In this document: piece after piece, positions 1 through 5,657 of the stretch
How positions within the stretch are numbered: the stretch's first letter is position 1
How the letters are laid out: each line of letters opens with the position of its first letter
Origin: DATKCJ01 sp035513275
GTDB lineage: Bacteria > Verrucomicrobiota > Verrucomicrobiia > Opitutales > Opitutaceae
Direction of reading: 5' to 3'
Assembly: GCA_035513275.1 (NCBI GenBank)
Contig: DATKCJ010000009.1
Location: 1 to 6,030, forward strand
Length of the DNA stretch: 6,030 bases
Notes under the pieces: model-generated
Database searches by the model: none
Seen by the model: only the letters and a program-made list of their open reading frames with translations
Told to the model about the DNA's origin: nothing
Translations under genes and position numbers: made by a program

Positions 1-201
1 TGGCTGTGCGCCGGTTGGCGTGAACGTCGCAGTTATTGAAAGGAGAATCCCGGGGCGCACCAGAGGGGAACGGCCGGCAGCGAAGTCCGGAGGTAGCAGC
101 CCGCCGTTTCGAAAAGCTCAAGGCCCCGAGCGGAGTCGAGGGGCTTGCGGGCGATTCAGATCCAAAGAATCGCGCGCAAGTCGTTCTAGCACCGCGAACC
201 T
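1..201. other. Non-coding left flank, downstream of the dipeptidase gene
   Basis: Apart from the repeat at 104-143 I see no supported gene here. Short open frames on the plus strand begin with GTG or TTG and encode low-complexity Arg/Ser/Gly-rich peptides that run into the antisense of the dipeptidase gene, so I do not call them. An aaaggag string at 39-45 resembles a ribosome binding site but no plausible start codon follows it. Confidence 0.5.
104..143. repeat. Degenerate interspersed palindromic repeat ('gagcggagtcga' type)
   Basis: The stretch contains aagctca followed by gagcggagtcga, flanked by imperfectly complementary ends (tttcga on the left, tcgagggg on the right) and an inner ggcccc/gggg pair. 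It matches my memory of a very common bacterial interspersed palindrome that, when read through, encodes peptides like FDKLRxSGxEG. Here one plus-strand frame reads FEKLKAPSGVEG. It lies about 60 bp downstream of the dipeptidase stop codon, where it could also act as a weak transcription-ending hairpin on the minus strand (gcccc...ggggc). No long T run follows. Identification as this repeat family is from memory; the partial dyad symmetry is seen directly. Confidence 0.5.
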
Positions 202-1584
202 CTATCTCTTCACCTTCAACGTCGCGAGTCGCGGCAGGAGCAGCGCTAGGCTTTGCGCGCCGCGGTGAAGATTGCGCACGTAGACGAATTCATTCGGCGC
301 GTGGAGATTCGAGTCGTTCGTGCCCGAGCCCATGAAGACCGTCGGCGCGCCGAGGATCCGGCTGAAGACAGAGACCACTGGAATCGATCCGCCGGTCCGC
401 GTCTGGTAGGGAGCTATGCCGAAGACTTCCGTGAGCACATCGGTGACGAGGCGGTTTGCCGGGTGATCCATCGAGATGGAGTAGGGGATTGCGATTGAGT
501 TCTCGCTCACCACTCGCACGACGACTCCGGGCGGCGTGTTCTTCTCAACGTGATTCACTACGAGCGCGAAGATGCGATTCGGGTCCTGATCCGCCACGAG
601 CCGGCAGGTGAACTTCGCGTGCGCCGCCGACGGGATGATCGTCTTCGGTCCGGGGCCTGTGTAGCCGCCCCATACGCCGTTGAGTTCGAATGTGGGCCGG
701 ATCCATCGGCGCTCGAGCGTGGTGAAGCCCGGTTCCCCGCGACTCTCAGGCACGCCCATGCGGCCGGGATACGCCGCCTCGTCAAACGGCACGCGCGCGA
801 TCGCCTCGCGGTCAGCGGGCGTGGGATCGACCACGGCGTCGTAGAAACCCTCGACCGCGATCCGACCGTCCGGGTGGCGGAACGTAGCGACGATGCGAGC
901 GAGCGCCTCGATGGGATTCATGATCGCGCCGCCGTGCAGGCCGGAGTGCAGGTCGCCTTTCGGACCGTTGACGTGGATCTCGCCCTCGCACAATCCGCGC
1001 AGGCCGAGGATCACGCAGGGTTGGTCCGCGGACCACTGGCCGCCGTCGACGCTCACCACGATGTCGCACGCGAATCGCGCGCGCTCCGCCGCGAGAAACG
1101 GCTCGAGCGACGGGCTGCCGATTTCCTCCTCGCCCTCGAAGATGAACTTCAGGTTCACGCCCGCGCCGCCCGTGGCGACCAGCGCTTCAACCGCGGCGAT
1201 CGAGGTGACGACGCCGGATTTGTCGTCGGCCGCGCCGCGTCCGTAGAAACGACCGTCTCGAACCTGTGGCTCGAATGCCGGCGATTCCCAGAGGTTTTCC
1301 GGCGTGGCAGGCTGCACGTCGTAGTGTGCGTAGATGAGTGCCGTTGGCGCATCCGGTGCGTGGAGCCAGTCGGCATAGATGACTGGATAGCCCTTGGTCT
1401 CCAGGAGCTCGACATTTTCGAGCCCTGCCTTGCGCAGGCGATCGCAGCACCATTGTGCCGCGCGCTTCACGTCACCCGAGTATGCGGGATCGGCTGATTG
1501 GCTCGGAATCCGGACAAGTTCCGTGAGGTCGGCGAGCAGGGAATCTTCGCGAGCCGCGAGGTGGTGGAGGGCTTCCTTCGACAT
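202..1584 (-). CDS. M20 family metallodipeptidase (ArgE/DapE/CNDP-like)
   Basis: This gene encodes a 460-residue cytoplasmic dinuclear zinc peptidase that probably hydrolyses dipeptides or related N-acyl amino acids. The family pattern is complete. Metal ligand H87 lies in YAHYDVQP with D89 following. The bridging Asp D120 lies in GRGAADDKS. The catalytic base and metal ligand E153/E154 lie in EGEEEIGS. D180 is in SVDGG, the dimerisation-domain His H213 is in DLHSGLHGG, and the last His ligand H428 is in SNLHAPNE. Length is normal for the M20 dipeptidase subgroup (about 450-470). No signal peptide is visible. The ATG at 1584 is the only reasonable start, although a GAGG sits only one base before it, so initiation signals are poor. 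It lies 82 bp after the anti-sigma gene on the same strand and may be read from the same transcript. I see no functional link between the two. The exact substrate cannot be read from the sequence. Confidence 0.93.
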   Translation of the reverse strand: MSKEALHHLAAREDSLLADLTELVRIPSQSADPAYSGDVKRAAQWCCDRLRKAGLENVELLETKGYPVIYADWLHAPDAPTALIYAHYDVQPATPENLWESPAFEPQVRDGRFYGRGAADDKSGVVTSIAAVEALVATGGAGVNLKFIFEGEEEIGSPSLEPFLAAERARFACDIVVSVDGGQWSADQPCVILGLRGLCEGEIHVNGPKGDLHSGLHGGAIMNPIEALARIVATFRHPDGRIAVEGFYDAVVDPTPADREAIARVPFDEAAYPGRMGVPESRGEPGFTTLERRWIRPTFELNGVWGGYTGPGPKTIIPSAAHAKFTCRLVADQDPNRIFALVVNHVEKNTPPGVVVRVVSENSIAIPYSISMDHPANRLVTDVLTEVFGIAPYQTRTGGSIPVVSVFSRILGAPTVFMGSGTNDSNLHAPNEFVYVRNLHRGAQSLALLLPRLATLKVKR

Positions 1585-1666
1585 CCCTCGAGATTAGCCG
1601 CTCTACGGATTAGCGCGCAACGCGGATGTAGTTGGCGCGGACTCCTACGCCTCTGAGGACTGCGTC
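1585..1666. other. Intergenic gap between anti-sigma and dipeptidase genes
   Basis: This 82-bp gap has no open frame of note, no convincing sigma-70 promoter for the dipeptidase, and no canonical hairpin followed by a T run. It directly continues the palindrome-bearing end of the anti-sigma gene and could be part of the same inserted repeat, but I cannot show that from one copy. Confidence 0.35.
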
Positions 1667-2218
1667 TCACCCGCCGGTGCCGTCGGTCGAACCGACGGCC
1701 CACACGACAAGCCAGCCGCTGGGCTCGTCGAGGTAGACGACCATCGAGTCGTCGGAGCCAGGTATCTCCACAAACTCGGCGTGAGGCTCCCACGCGACCA
1801 GCGCCGTTTCCGGCGCAATTTCTGCGGAGTCCGCAACGCCGGTGCGTTCGAACCACTGCGGTGCGGCGATAAAAGCGATCGCGAGTGCCGCGGCTGCCGC
1901 AAGCGGGATTCCGAGCGCGGGCAACAGCCGCGCCCAAATGGGGGCGGCTGGCTCCGCTTTCTGGATGCGCCTTCGGATCTCGCGCCACTCGCTGTCTGCA
2001 TCGGGCACGCGCACGGCCTCGACCGAATCGTGCATATGACGCGCGGTGGTGGCGATGGCGTGCCTGAAGTCCGAACACGATTTGCAGCCGGCGGTGTGCG
2101 CCTCTAGGGCGGTGCGCTTGTCTTCAGTGAGCGCACCGTCCCTTTCGGCGAACATCAGCGATTCTGCATCGTGGCAATTGAACGCCTTCATTGAGTCAGC
2201 TCTCTTTCCCTGTGTCAT
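1667..2218 (-). CDS. zf-HC2 membrane anti-sigma factor
   Basis: This is probably the negative regulator of the ECF sigma factor encoded at 3895-3314. From the ATG at 2218 it has 183 residues. The N-terminal zinc-binding anti-sigma (ZAS) domain shows C-H-D-A-E-S and, later, the diagnostic H-x3-C-x2-C as HTAGCKSC. It also has the typical ERDGALTEDKRTALEAH stretch. A charged linker follows, then one membrane helix (LLPALGIPLAAAAALAIAFIA) and a short outer segment ending VVYLDEPSGWLVVWAVGSTDGTGG. Expected topology is ZAS domain inside, C-terminus in the periplasm. I chose 2218 because GGAG lies 7 bases upstream (2226-2229). The ATG at 2191 (MKAFNCHD) is closer to the usual family N-terminus but has only a weak AGAG signal, and a GTG at 2287 is less likely. 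The last codons lie within a perfect palindrome, so the C-terminus may be altered. Unusually, it is two genes away from its presumed sigma partner. Confidence 0.85.
   Translation of the reverse strand: MTQGKRADSMKAFNCHDAESLMFAERDGALTEDKRTALEAHTAGCKSCSDFRHAIATTARHMHDSVEAVRVPDADSEWREIRRRIQKAEPAAPIWARLLPALGIPLAAAAALAIAFIAAPQWFERTGVADSAEIAPETALVAWEPHAEFVEIPGSDDSMVVYLDEPSGWLVVWAVGSTDGTGG
1679..1699. repeat. Perfect 9-bp-arm palindrome inside the anti-sigma 3' end
   Basis: GCCGTCGGT and its exact complement ACCGACGGC are separated by three bases (CGA). On the mRNA strand this encodes the VGSTDG portion of the anti-sigma tail, ten bases before the stop codon. The stem is GC-rich and would fold strongly in RNA, but no T run follows, so a classical terminator is unlikely. 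It looks like a dispersed palindromic element that became part of the coding sequence. Dispersal elsewhere in the genome is an inference. Confidence 0.6.
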
Positions 2219-2289
2219 TGTCATGCTCCGGAGATTCTGCGCGCGCCTCGGTGAACTCTGACGGCGTCCTAATCTCACTTGGGACACAC

Positions 2290-2341
2290 CGCAGCAAGCT
2301 GCGTAGAATATTCCAGCAATTCATGATCAGGGTGCTCCCTG
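2290..2341 (-). other. Two small hairpins between Tyr/Arg-rich gene and anti-sigma gene
   Basis: Two short perfect stems lie in this intergenic stretch. One is at 2328-2341 (caggg-tgct-ccctg), just after the stop codon of the Tyr/Arg-rich gene. The other is at 2290-2303 (cgcag-caag-ctgcg). Neither is followed by a T tract on the minus strand. They could protect the 3' end of the upstream message or partly attenuate readthrough into the anti-sigma gene. That role is speculation; the stems themselves are seen directly. Confidence 0.3.
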
Positions 2342-2343
2342 GT

Positions 2344-2763
2344 TCAGCCCCTGCGGCCGTAACCGCGTCGGTGGCCATCGTATCGGACATACTCGCGCCG
2401 GTGTTCATAGTGGCCCCTCACGTAGAAACGCTCGCGGCGGCCGTAGCCGTCGTGGCGGATGACCCAGCGACCGGGCACCCACACGCGGACGGTCACCCAT
2501 TGGCGATGGTCCCGGCCGTAGTCCCGGCGATAGTCCCGGCGATCATGCCGGTAATCGACCGGGTAGCGGTTGTTGTAGGCGTCATACCCGTAATACGCGT
2601 CGTGATCCGAGTAGTGCTGATTGACGGCCGAGGCGACCAGGACGCCGCCAATAAATCCGCCGACGGCGGCAAGGGCTTCATCACCGCGCGCCTGGGCTGT
2701 CTGCGGCGCACCAGCGAGGCCCGTCATTAATGCTAGAACTGAGGTGATAGCGATTTTGTTCAT
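2344..2763 (-). CDS. Secreted Tyr/Arg/Asp-rich protein with WXXGXW-like repeats
   Basis: This gene encodes a 139-residue exported protein of unknown function. A signal peptide (MNKIAITSVLALMTGLAGAPQTAQA, likely cut near residue 26) is followed by a Gly-containing hydrophobic stretch, LAAVGGFIGGVLVASAV (residues 31-47), that may be a glycine-zipper membrane segment. Next is a strongly basic and aromatic stretch rich in Tyr, Asp and Arg (50-88, with RRDY/RRDYG repeats). The C-terminal region has VWVPGRW and a second related unit, YVRGHYEHRREYV, resembling WXXGXW repeat proteins. Its composition suggests an envelope or surface-binding role. The start is well supported by GGAGG five bases upstream (2769-2773). 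A candidate ECF promoter (2790-2818) lies directly upstream, so it is probably a target of the neighbouring sigma factor. The anti-sigma gene follows on the same strand. The biochemical role is not known to me. Confidence 0.8.
   Translation of the reverse strand: MNKIAITSVLALMTGLAGAPQTAQARGDEALAAVGGFIGGVLVASAVNQHYSDHDAYYGYDAYNNRYPVDYRHDRRDYRRDYGRDHRQWVTVRVWVPGRWVIRHDGYGRRERFYVRGHYEHRREYVRYDGHRRGYGRRG
2509..2544 (-). repeat. Three tandem 12-bp units in the Tyr/Arg-rich gene
   Basis: Three consecutive in-frame units, plus-strand gtcccggccgta, gtcccggcgata and gtcccggcgatc, encode the RRDY-type residue repeats. A fourth, degenerate unit may follow at 2545-2556. Because the unit is a multiple of three, copy-number change would lengthen or shorten the basic-aromatic stretch without a frameshift. 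Confidence 0.75.
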
Positions 2764-2789
2764 GGTGTCCTCCAGTGTTGGATTGACCT

Positions 2790-2818
2790 TAGGACGATGG
2801 TGTCGCGCGGGTTATTCA
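2790..2818 (-). promoter_or_regulatory. Candidate ECF sigma promoter upstream of Tyr/Arg-rich gene
   Basis: Read on the minus strand, TGAATA (2818-2813) is followed by exactly 16 bases and then CGTCCTA (2796-2790). The -10 side, GACACCATCGTCCTA, matches the sigma gene's own upstream site GATACCATCGTCATA at 13 of 15 positions, at the same distance from a GAA-containing -35 box. A transcript from here would have a leader of about 20 bases carrying the GGAGG ribosome site. The -35 box is weaker than that of the sigma gene, lacking the usual GGAAC. Confidence 0.6.
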
Positions 2819-2882
2819 TCGAATTTCAGACTCTTTGCCAAGCTGCTTGTCTCAGCTAAGTTACGACGCGCTTTTGTCCGCC

Positions 2883-3317
2883 TCAAGAAGGGATCAGGAT
2901 GACGGCGAGCACTTCGCCGCCGCGGGCCGGACCGCCGAGGACCGCGGGCACGCCGCGGCGCAACACGAGCACCGTGTTCATGAGCGTCTTGCCGCCTTCG
3001 ATCCAGCTCACGCGCGCGCGGATCTGGTCGCCATTCACGCTCTCGACCTCGAGTACGATCCGGTGCCCCTGGCCGAGCGACATGGTCGTCTCGCCGGGTG
3101 CCGCGGCTCGAGCGCCACCGCTGCCAACGAAGCGGTAGCTCTCGAAACGCAACACGCGGCGCAGCGTGGGCTCGTATTGGGCGAGGCGCGGATCCGATTC
3201 GCGTTTCCCGTTCGAGGCCGCGACGAGTATGCAGCGCGCCTGCACCGACTCGGCGGCGAGGCCGGCGGTGGTGACCGCGAGGGCGGCGAGTGCGAACATC
3301 AGGAATCTCAGTTTCAT
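2883..3317 (-). CDS. Small secreted protein of unknown function, coupled to ECF sigma
   Basis: This gene encodes a 144-residue exported protein. A clear signal peptide (MKLRFLMFALAALAVTTAGLAAESVQA) is followed by a basic segment with YEPTLRRVLRFESYRFVGSG (48-67). A beta-strand-rich domain follows, with LGQGHRIVLEVESV, IRARVSWIEGGKTLMNTVLVLRRGVPAVLGGP and a hydrophobic end EVLAVILIPS. I recall similar short proteins next to ECF sigma factors, and the alternating hydrophobic pattern resembles small secretin-like or outer-membrane-associated beta domains, but I assign no function. Its ATG overlaps the sigma stop codon (ATGA, 3314-3317), and GGAG lies 7 bases upstream inside the sigma gene, so translation is probably coupled. 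That coupling makes it a candidate signal sensor, effector or accessory regulator of the sigma factor. The next gene on this strand begins about 120 bp further on, behind its own promoter. Confidence 0.8.
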   Translation of the reverse strand: MKLRFLMFALAALAVTTAGLAAESVQARCILVAASNGKRESDPRLAQYEPTLRRVLRFESYRFVGSGGARAAAPGETTMSLGQGHRIVLEVESVNGDQIRARVSWIEGGKTLMNTVLVLRRGVPAVLGGPARGGEVLAVILIPS

Positions 3318-3895
3318 GGGGCGTCTCCGATCTTGCGCACCAGCAGGCGGCGCGCGTTGTGCAGCCGGGACATTACAGTGCCCGGGCGCAGTTTCATGGT
3401 CTTTGCAATTTCTTCGTAGGAAAGGCCCTCGATTTCCCTAAGCGCGAGCACGGCTCGATGCTTGGGCGGAAGCGAGGCGATGGCACGTTCAAACCGCTGC
3501 GTGCGCTCGGTCGCCTCGGCCGTCTCTCGCGGGTCGGGCGATTCGTCCGCGCCAGGCGCCTCCATGCCATCGCTCGAGAGGAAGGGCAGGAAACGGGCGA
3601 CCCAGCGCTTGCGGCCGCGCAGGTGGTCGATCGAACGGCGTACTGCTATCGGGTGCAGCCATGTGGTGAGCTTCGCGTCGCCGCGGAAGGTGCCAATCGC
3701 GCGCCATGCGGCGATCCAGATCTCCTGGCAGACATCGCGCGCATCGTGCTCGTTGCGGACGATGGAATAGACGAGCCGGAAGACGGGCTCGTAGTTCGCA
3801 GTCACGAGCGTGCCGAACGCCACCTCGTCGCCGCCGCGTGCGCGCTCGACAAGGGCGCGCAGGTCTTCGTCGGATGTCTCGATCGGTTCTTCCAC
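3314..3895 (-). CDS. ECF-family RNA polymerase sigma factor
   Basis: This gene encodes a 193-residue group 4 (extracytoplasmic function) sigma factor that directs RNA polymerase to a small regulon, probably for an envelope signal. Region 2 spans about residues 25-95, including the -10-binding core DARDVCQEIWIAAWRAIGTFRGDAKLTTWL and SIDHLRGRKR. A variable acidic linker (about 108-130) leads to region 4 (135-188), with ASLPPKHRAVLALREIEGLSYEEIAKTMKLRPGTVMSRLHNARRLL forming the -35-binding helix-turn-helix. Where many relatives have an aromatic or basic residue after WL-x, this one has Pro (WLHPIAVR). The chosen start is a GTG at 3895, the only start that leaves a normal N-terminus. No ribosome site precedes it. 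A good ECF promoter ends only a few bases upstream, which would make the message nearly leaderless. The gene overlaps the next by four bases. The likely anti-sigma partner is encoded at 2218-1667. Confidence 0.95.
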   Translation of the reverse strand: MEEPIETSDEDLRALVERARGGDEVAFGTLVTANYEPVFRLVYSIVRNEHDARDVCQEIWIAAWRAIGTFRGDAKLTTWLHPIAVRRSIDHLRGRKRWVARFLPFLSSDGMEAPGADESPDPRETAEATERTQRFERAIASLPPKHRAVLALREIEGLSYEEIAKTMKLRPGTVMSRLHNARRLLVRKIGDAP

Positions 3896-3902
3896 GTATG
3901 CA

Positions 3903-3931
3903 TATGACGATGGTATCCAGCCGCTGGTTCC
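3903..3931 (-). promoter_or_regulatory. Candidate autoregulatory ECF promoter of the sigma gene
   Basis: On the minus strand GGAACC (3931-3926) is followed by exactly 16 bases and CGTCATA (3909-3903). GGAAC with a CGTC-type -10 at 16-17 bases is the classical form of autoregulated ECF promoters. Transcription would begin around 3895-3899, at or next to the GTG start codon. The same -10 block recurs before the Tyr/Arg-rich gene. It lies in the 118-bp region between the divergent sigma and phosphodiesterase genes. Confidence 0.7.
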
Positions 3932-4013
3932 GCAAACCTCCAGTGGCCGCCGCGCACGGCTTGATGCGGCGGGTCCACTGTGAGACGCTCGCGAGTCGCG
4001 ATTTCTTCAGAAA

Positions 4014-4817
4014 ATGAGCGAACCGAAGAGTCCAGGCCTCGACCCCGCGCGACGTCTCTTGCGTGCGTCGCGCACGCTCGTGATCGGCCACCGGGGAGCC
4101 CGGGCGGTCGCGCCTGAGAACACGCTTCCGTCATTCGAAGCGGCGCTCGCTGCTGGAGTGGATCTTGTCGAGTTCGACTACCGCCACACGAGCGATGGCA
4201 TGCCGGTCGTCGTCCATGACGCCACTGTTGAGCGCACGACCGATGCGCGCCGCATTTGGAAAGGGCGCGGCATGACCGTCGCCGGGCGAACCCTCGCGGA
4301 CCTGCGCAAGCTCGACGCCGGCTCGTGGATGAATGCGCGCTTCGCCGGCACGCGACTTCCGACGCTTGAGGAAGCGCTGGACGCGATCACGCCGCGCGCA
4401 ATGCCACTCATCGAGCGCAAGGCGGGCGACGCAGCGACTTGTGCGCAAATCCTGCAGGAGAAGTCGCTCGTGGATGGAGTCGTCGTCATTGCGTTCGACT
4501 GGAGTTTTCTCCGTGAGCTCAAGTCCCTCGCGCCCGGACTGGTGCTTGGCGCGTTGGGACCCTCCTCCGCCAACGGCCGCGGTCCACTGAGGGCAGCAAT
4601 GCTCGACGCGATCTTGCGGATGGGGATCGATCTCGTCGTCTGGAACAACCGCGTGAGCCGCGTTTCGATCGCCGCTGCGCACGCGCGCGGGATGCGCGTG
4701 TGGGTTTATACTGTCAACGACCCCGGTGAGGCGGTTGGGCTGGCGGAGATTGGAGTCGACGGCATCATCACCGACAATCCCGAGCCTATCGGACACGCAC
4801 TCGAGCGACGTGCGTGA
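4014..4817 (+). CDS. Glycerophosphodiester phosphodiesterase (UgpQ-like)
   Basis: This gene encodes a 267-residue metal-dependent TIM-barrel enzyme that would split deacylated phospholipids (glycerophosphodiesters) into glycerol-3-phosphate and an alcohol. The GDPD signature is intact. HRGAR (H26, R27) is followed by APENT (E35), VEFDYR (E53, D55) and VVHD with catalytic H68. Later barrel elements include RLPTLEEAL, PLIERKAG (E134 where many relatives have IE-x-K), VVWNNR, RVWVYTVND (W230 to N235) and the end motif GIITDNP. Lack of a signal peptide points to a cytoplasmic enzyme like UgpQ rather than the periplasmic GlpQ. The ATG at 4014 gives a normal length, but no clear ribosome site precedes it. 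It is divergent from the sigma gene and 30 bp upstream of the YiiX-like gene, with which it probably forms an operon. Confidence 0.93.
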   Translation: MSEPKSPGLDPARRLLRASRTLVIGHRGARAVAPENTLPSFEAALAAGVDLVEFDYRHTSDGMPVVVHDATVERTTDARRIWKGRGMTVAGRTLADLRKLDAGSWMNARFAGTRLPTLEEALDAITPRAMPLIERKAGDAATCAQILQEKSLVDGVVVIAFDWSFLRELKSLAPGLVLGALGPSSANGRGPLRAAMLDAILRMGIDLVVWNNRVSRVSIAAAHARGMRVWVYTVNDPGEAVGLAEIGVDGIITDNPEPIGHALERRA

Positions 4818-4847
4818 CAACGTGAAGGCTCTGGAACTCCCCAACCA

Positions 4848-5636
4848 ATGAACTGGATCCTTCGAAAAGCAGGTGGCGTCCTTGCCCGACATCTTTCCAA
4901 GCCAAGCCGCGCGGCGCTAGCCAAGTCCACGAGCTCGCCCGAGAAGTTGGCCGCCACGCTGCGCAAGGGCGACGTGCTGCTCGTCGAGGGCAACACGCGA
5001 TTCGCGAGCGCGATCCGCTACCTCACGCAGTCGTGCTGGTCGCACTCCGCGCTTTGTGCCGAGAACCCCGGGCCCGATGCGCTCACCAACCCCGACGCGA
5101 GGATCCTCGTCGAGGCGGAGGTGAACCAGGGAGTTCGGATTCTGTCGCTGGCGGCCTACGCAAACAACCACACGCGCATCTGCAGGCCGGTCGGACTCTC
5201 GCCCGAGGAGATCGACACCGTGGTGAAGTTCGCGCTCTCGCGCCTCGGGCAGCAATACGACTTGAAGAACGTGATCGACCTCGCGCGCTATTTGTTTCGC
5301 AGGCCGCCCGTGCCGAACCCGTGGCGACGCCGGCTCATCGCGCTGGGAAGCGGCGACCCGACGAAGGCAATCTGCTCGTCGCTCATCGCGCAGGCATTCC
5401 ACCAGGTGCGCTATCCGATACTCGCCGATATCAGCGAATGCGACCTCGACGACCCTGCCGATTGCGCGCGCAGGAAGGAAGTTCTCCACATCCGTCACCA
5501 CAGTCTCTTCACGCCGCGCGACTTCGACGTATCGCCGTATTTCAAAATCATGAAGCCGACGATCGAGCAGGGATTCGATTTCCGCGCGATCGAGTGGGAG
5601 GACCAGATCCCGAAGCCGGACGTCGTGTCGGCGTGA
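4848..5636 (+). CDS. YiiX/YebB-like permuted NlpC/P60 (papain-fold) hydrolase
   Basis: This gene encodes a 262-residue member of the circularly permuted NlpC/P60 superfamily (YaeF/YiiX branch, related in fold to LRAT). In these proteins the catalytic His precedes the Cys. Visible motifs are RKGDVLLVEGNT (40-50), the His segment IRYLTQSCWSHSAL with H66, the acidic LVEAEV (E89), HTRICRP, GQQYDLKNVIDLARYLF (134-150) and the nucleophile segment GSGDPTKAICSSLIAQAF with C176. The C-terminal region (205-262) is specific to this subgroup. Relatives act on lipids or peptide/amide bonds of the envelope. The substrate here is unknown. No signal peptide is evident, although the basic N-terminus could touch the membrane. 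It lies 30 bp after the phosphodiesterase gene, which hints at membrane-lipid turnover. No strong ribosome site is seen, so translation may depend on the upstream gene. Confidence 0.88.
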   Translation: MNWILRKAGGVLARHLSKPSRAALAKSTSSPEKLAATLRKGDVLLVEGNTRFASAIRYLTQSCWSHSALCAENPGPDALTNPDARILVEAEVNQGVRILSLAAYANNHTRICRPVGLSPEEIDTVVKFALSRLGQQYDLKNVIDLARYLFRRPPVPNPWRRRLIALGSGDPTKAICSSLIAQAFHQVRYPILADISECDLDDPADCARRKEVLHIRHHSLFTPRDFDVSPYFKIMKPTIEQGFDFRAIEWEDQIPKPDVVSA

Positions 5637-5657
5637 GCGTCCCCAGCGAACATCGGA

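Noticed and set aside
20..335. Two overlapping plus-strand frames at the left edge
   Set aside because: They start at GTG or TTG without good initiation signals, encode low-complexity Arg/Ser/Gly peptides, cross the palindromic repeat and overlap the dipeptidase 3' end.
550..1497. Long plus-strand open frame of 315 codons
   Set aside because: It is antisense to the dipeptidase gene, whose full catalytic pattern is intact. The translation is Arg/Asp/Val-rich with no recognisable motif, as expected of a shadow frame in GC-rich DNA.
2246..2330. Possible third ECF promoter before the anti-sigma gene
   Set aside because: A GGAAT string occurs, but no CGTC-type box lies at 16-17 bases and there is no match to the ACCATCGTC block, so I do not call it.
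2191..2730. Plus-strand frame opposite the Tyr/Arg-rich gene
   Set aside because: Its Val/Ala/Pro repeats (VPAIVPAIMPVI) are the complement of the 12-bp repeats of the minus-strand gene, which has a signal peptide, a ribosome site and a promoter. The antisense frame has none of these.
3961..3989. Possible sigma-70 promoter (TTGATG) for the phosphodiesterase gene
   Set aside because: The -35-like TTGATG is acceptable, but the sequence 17 bases on (gacgct) is a poor -10 box, so the site is not supported.
4131..4892. Minus-strand frame of 253 codons opposite the phosphodiesterase
   Set aside because: The plus strand encodes a complete GDPD domain with all catalytic residues. The opposite frame has no family features.
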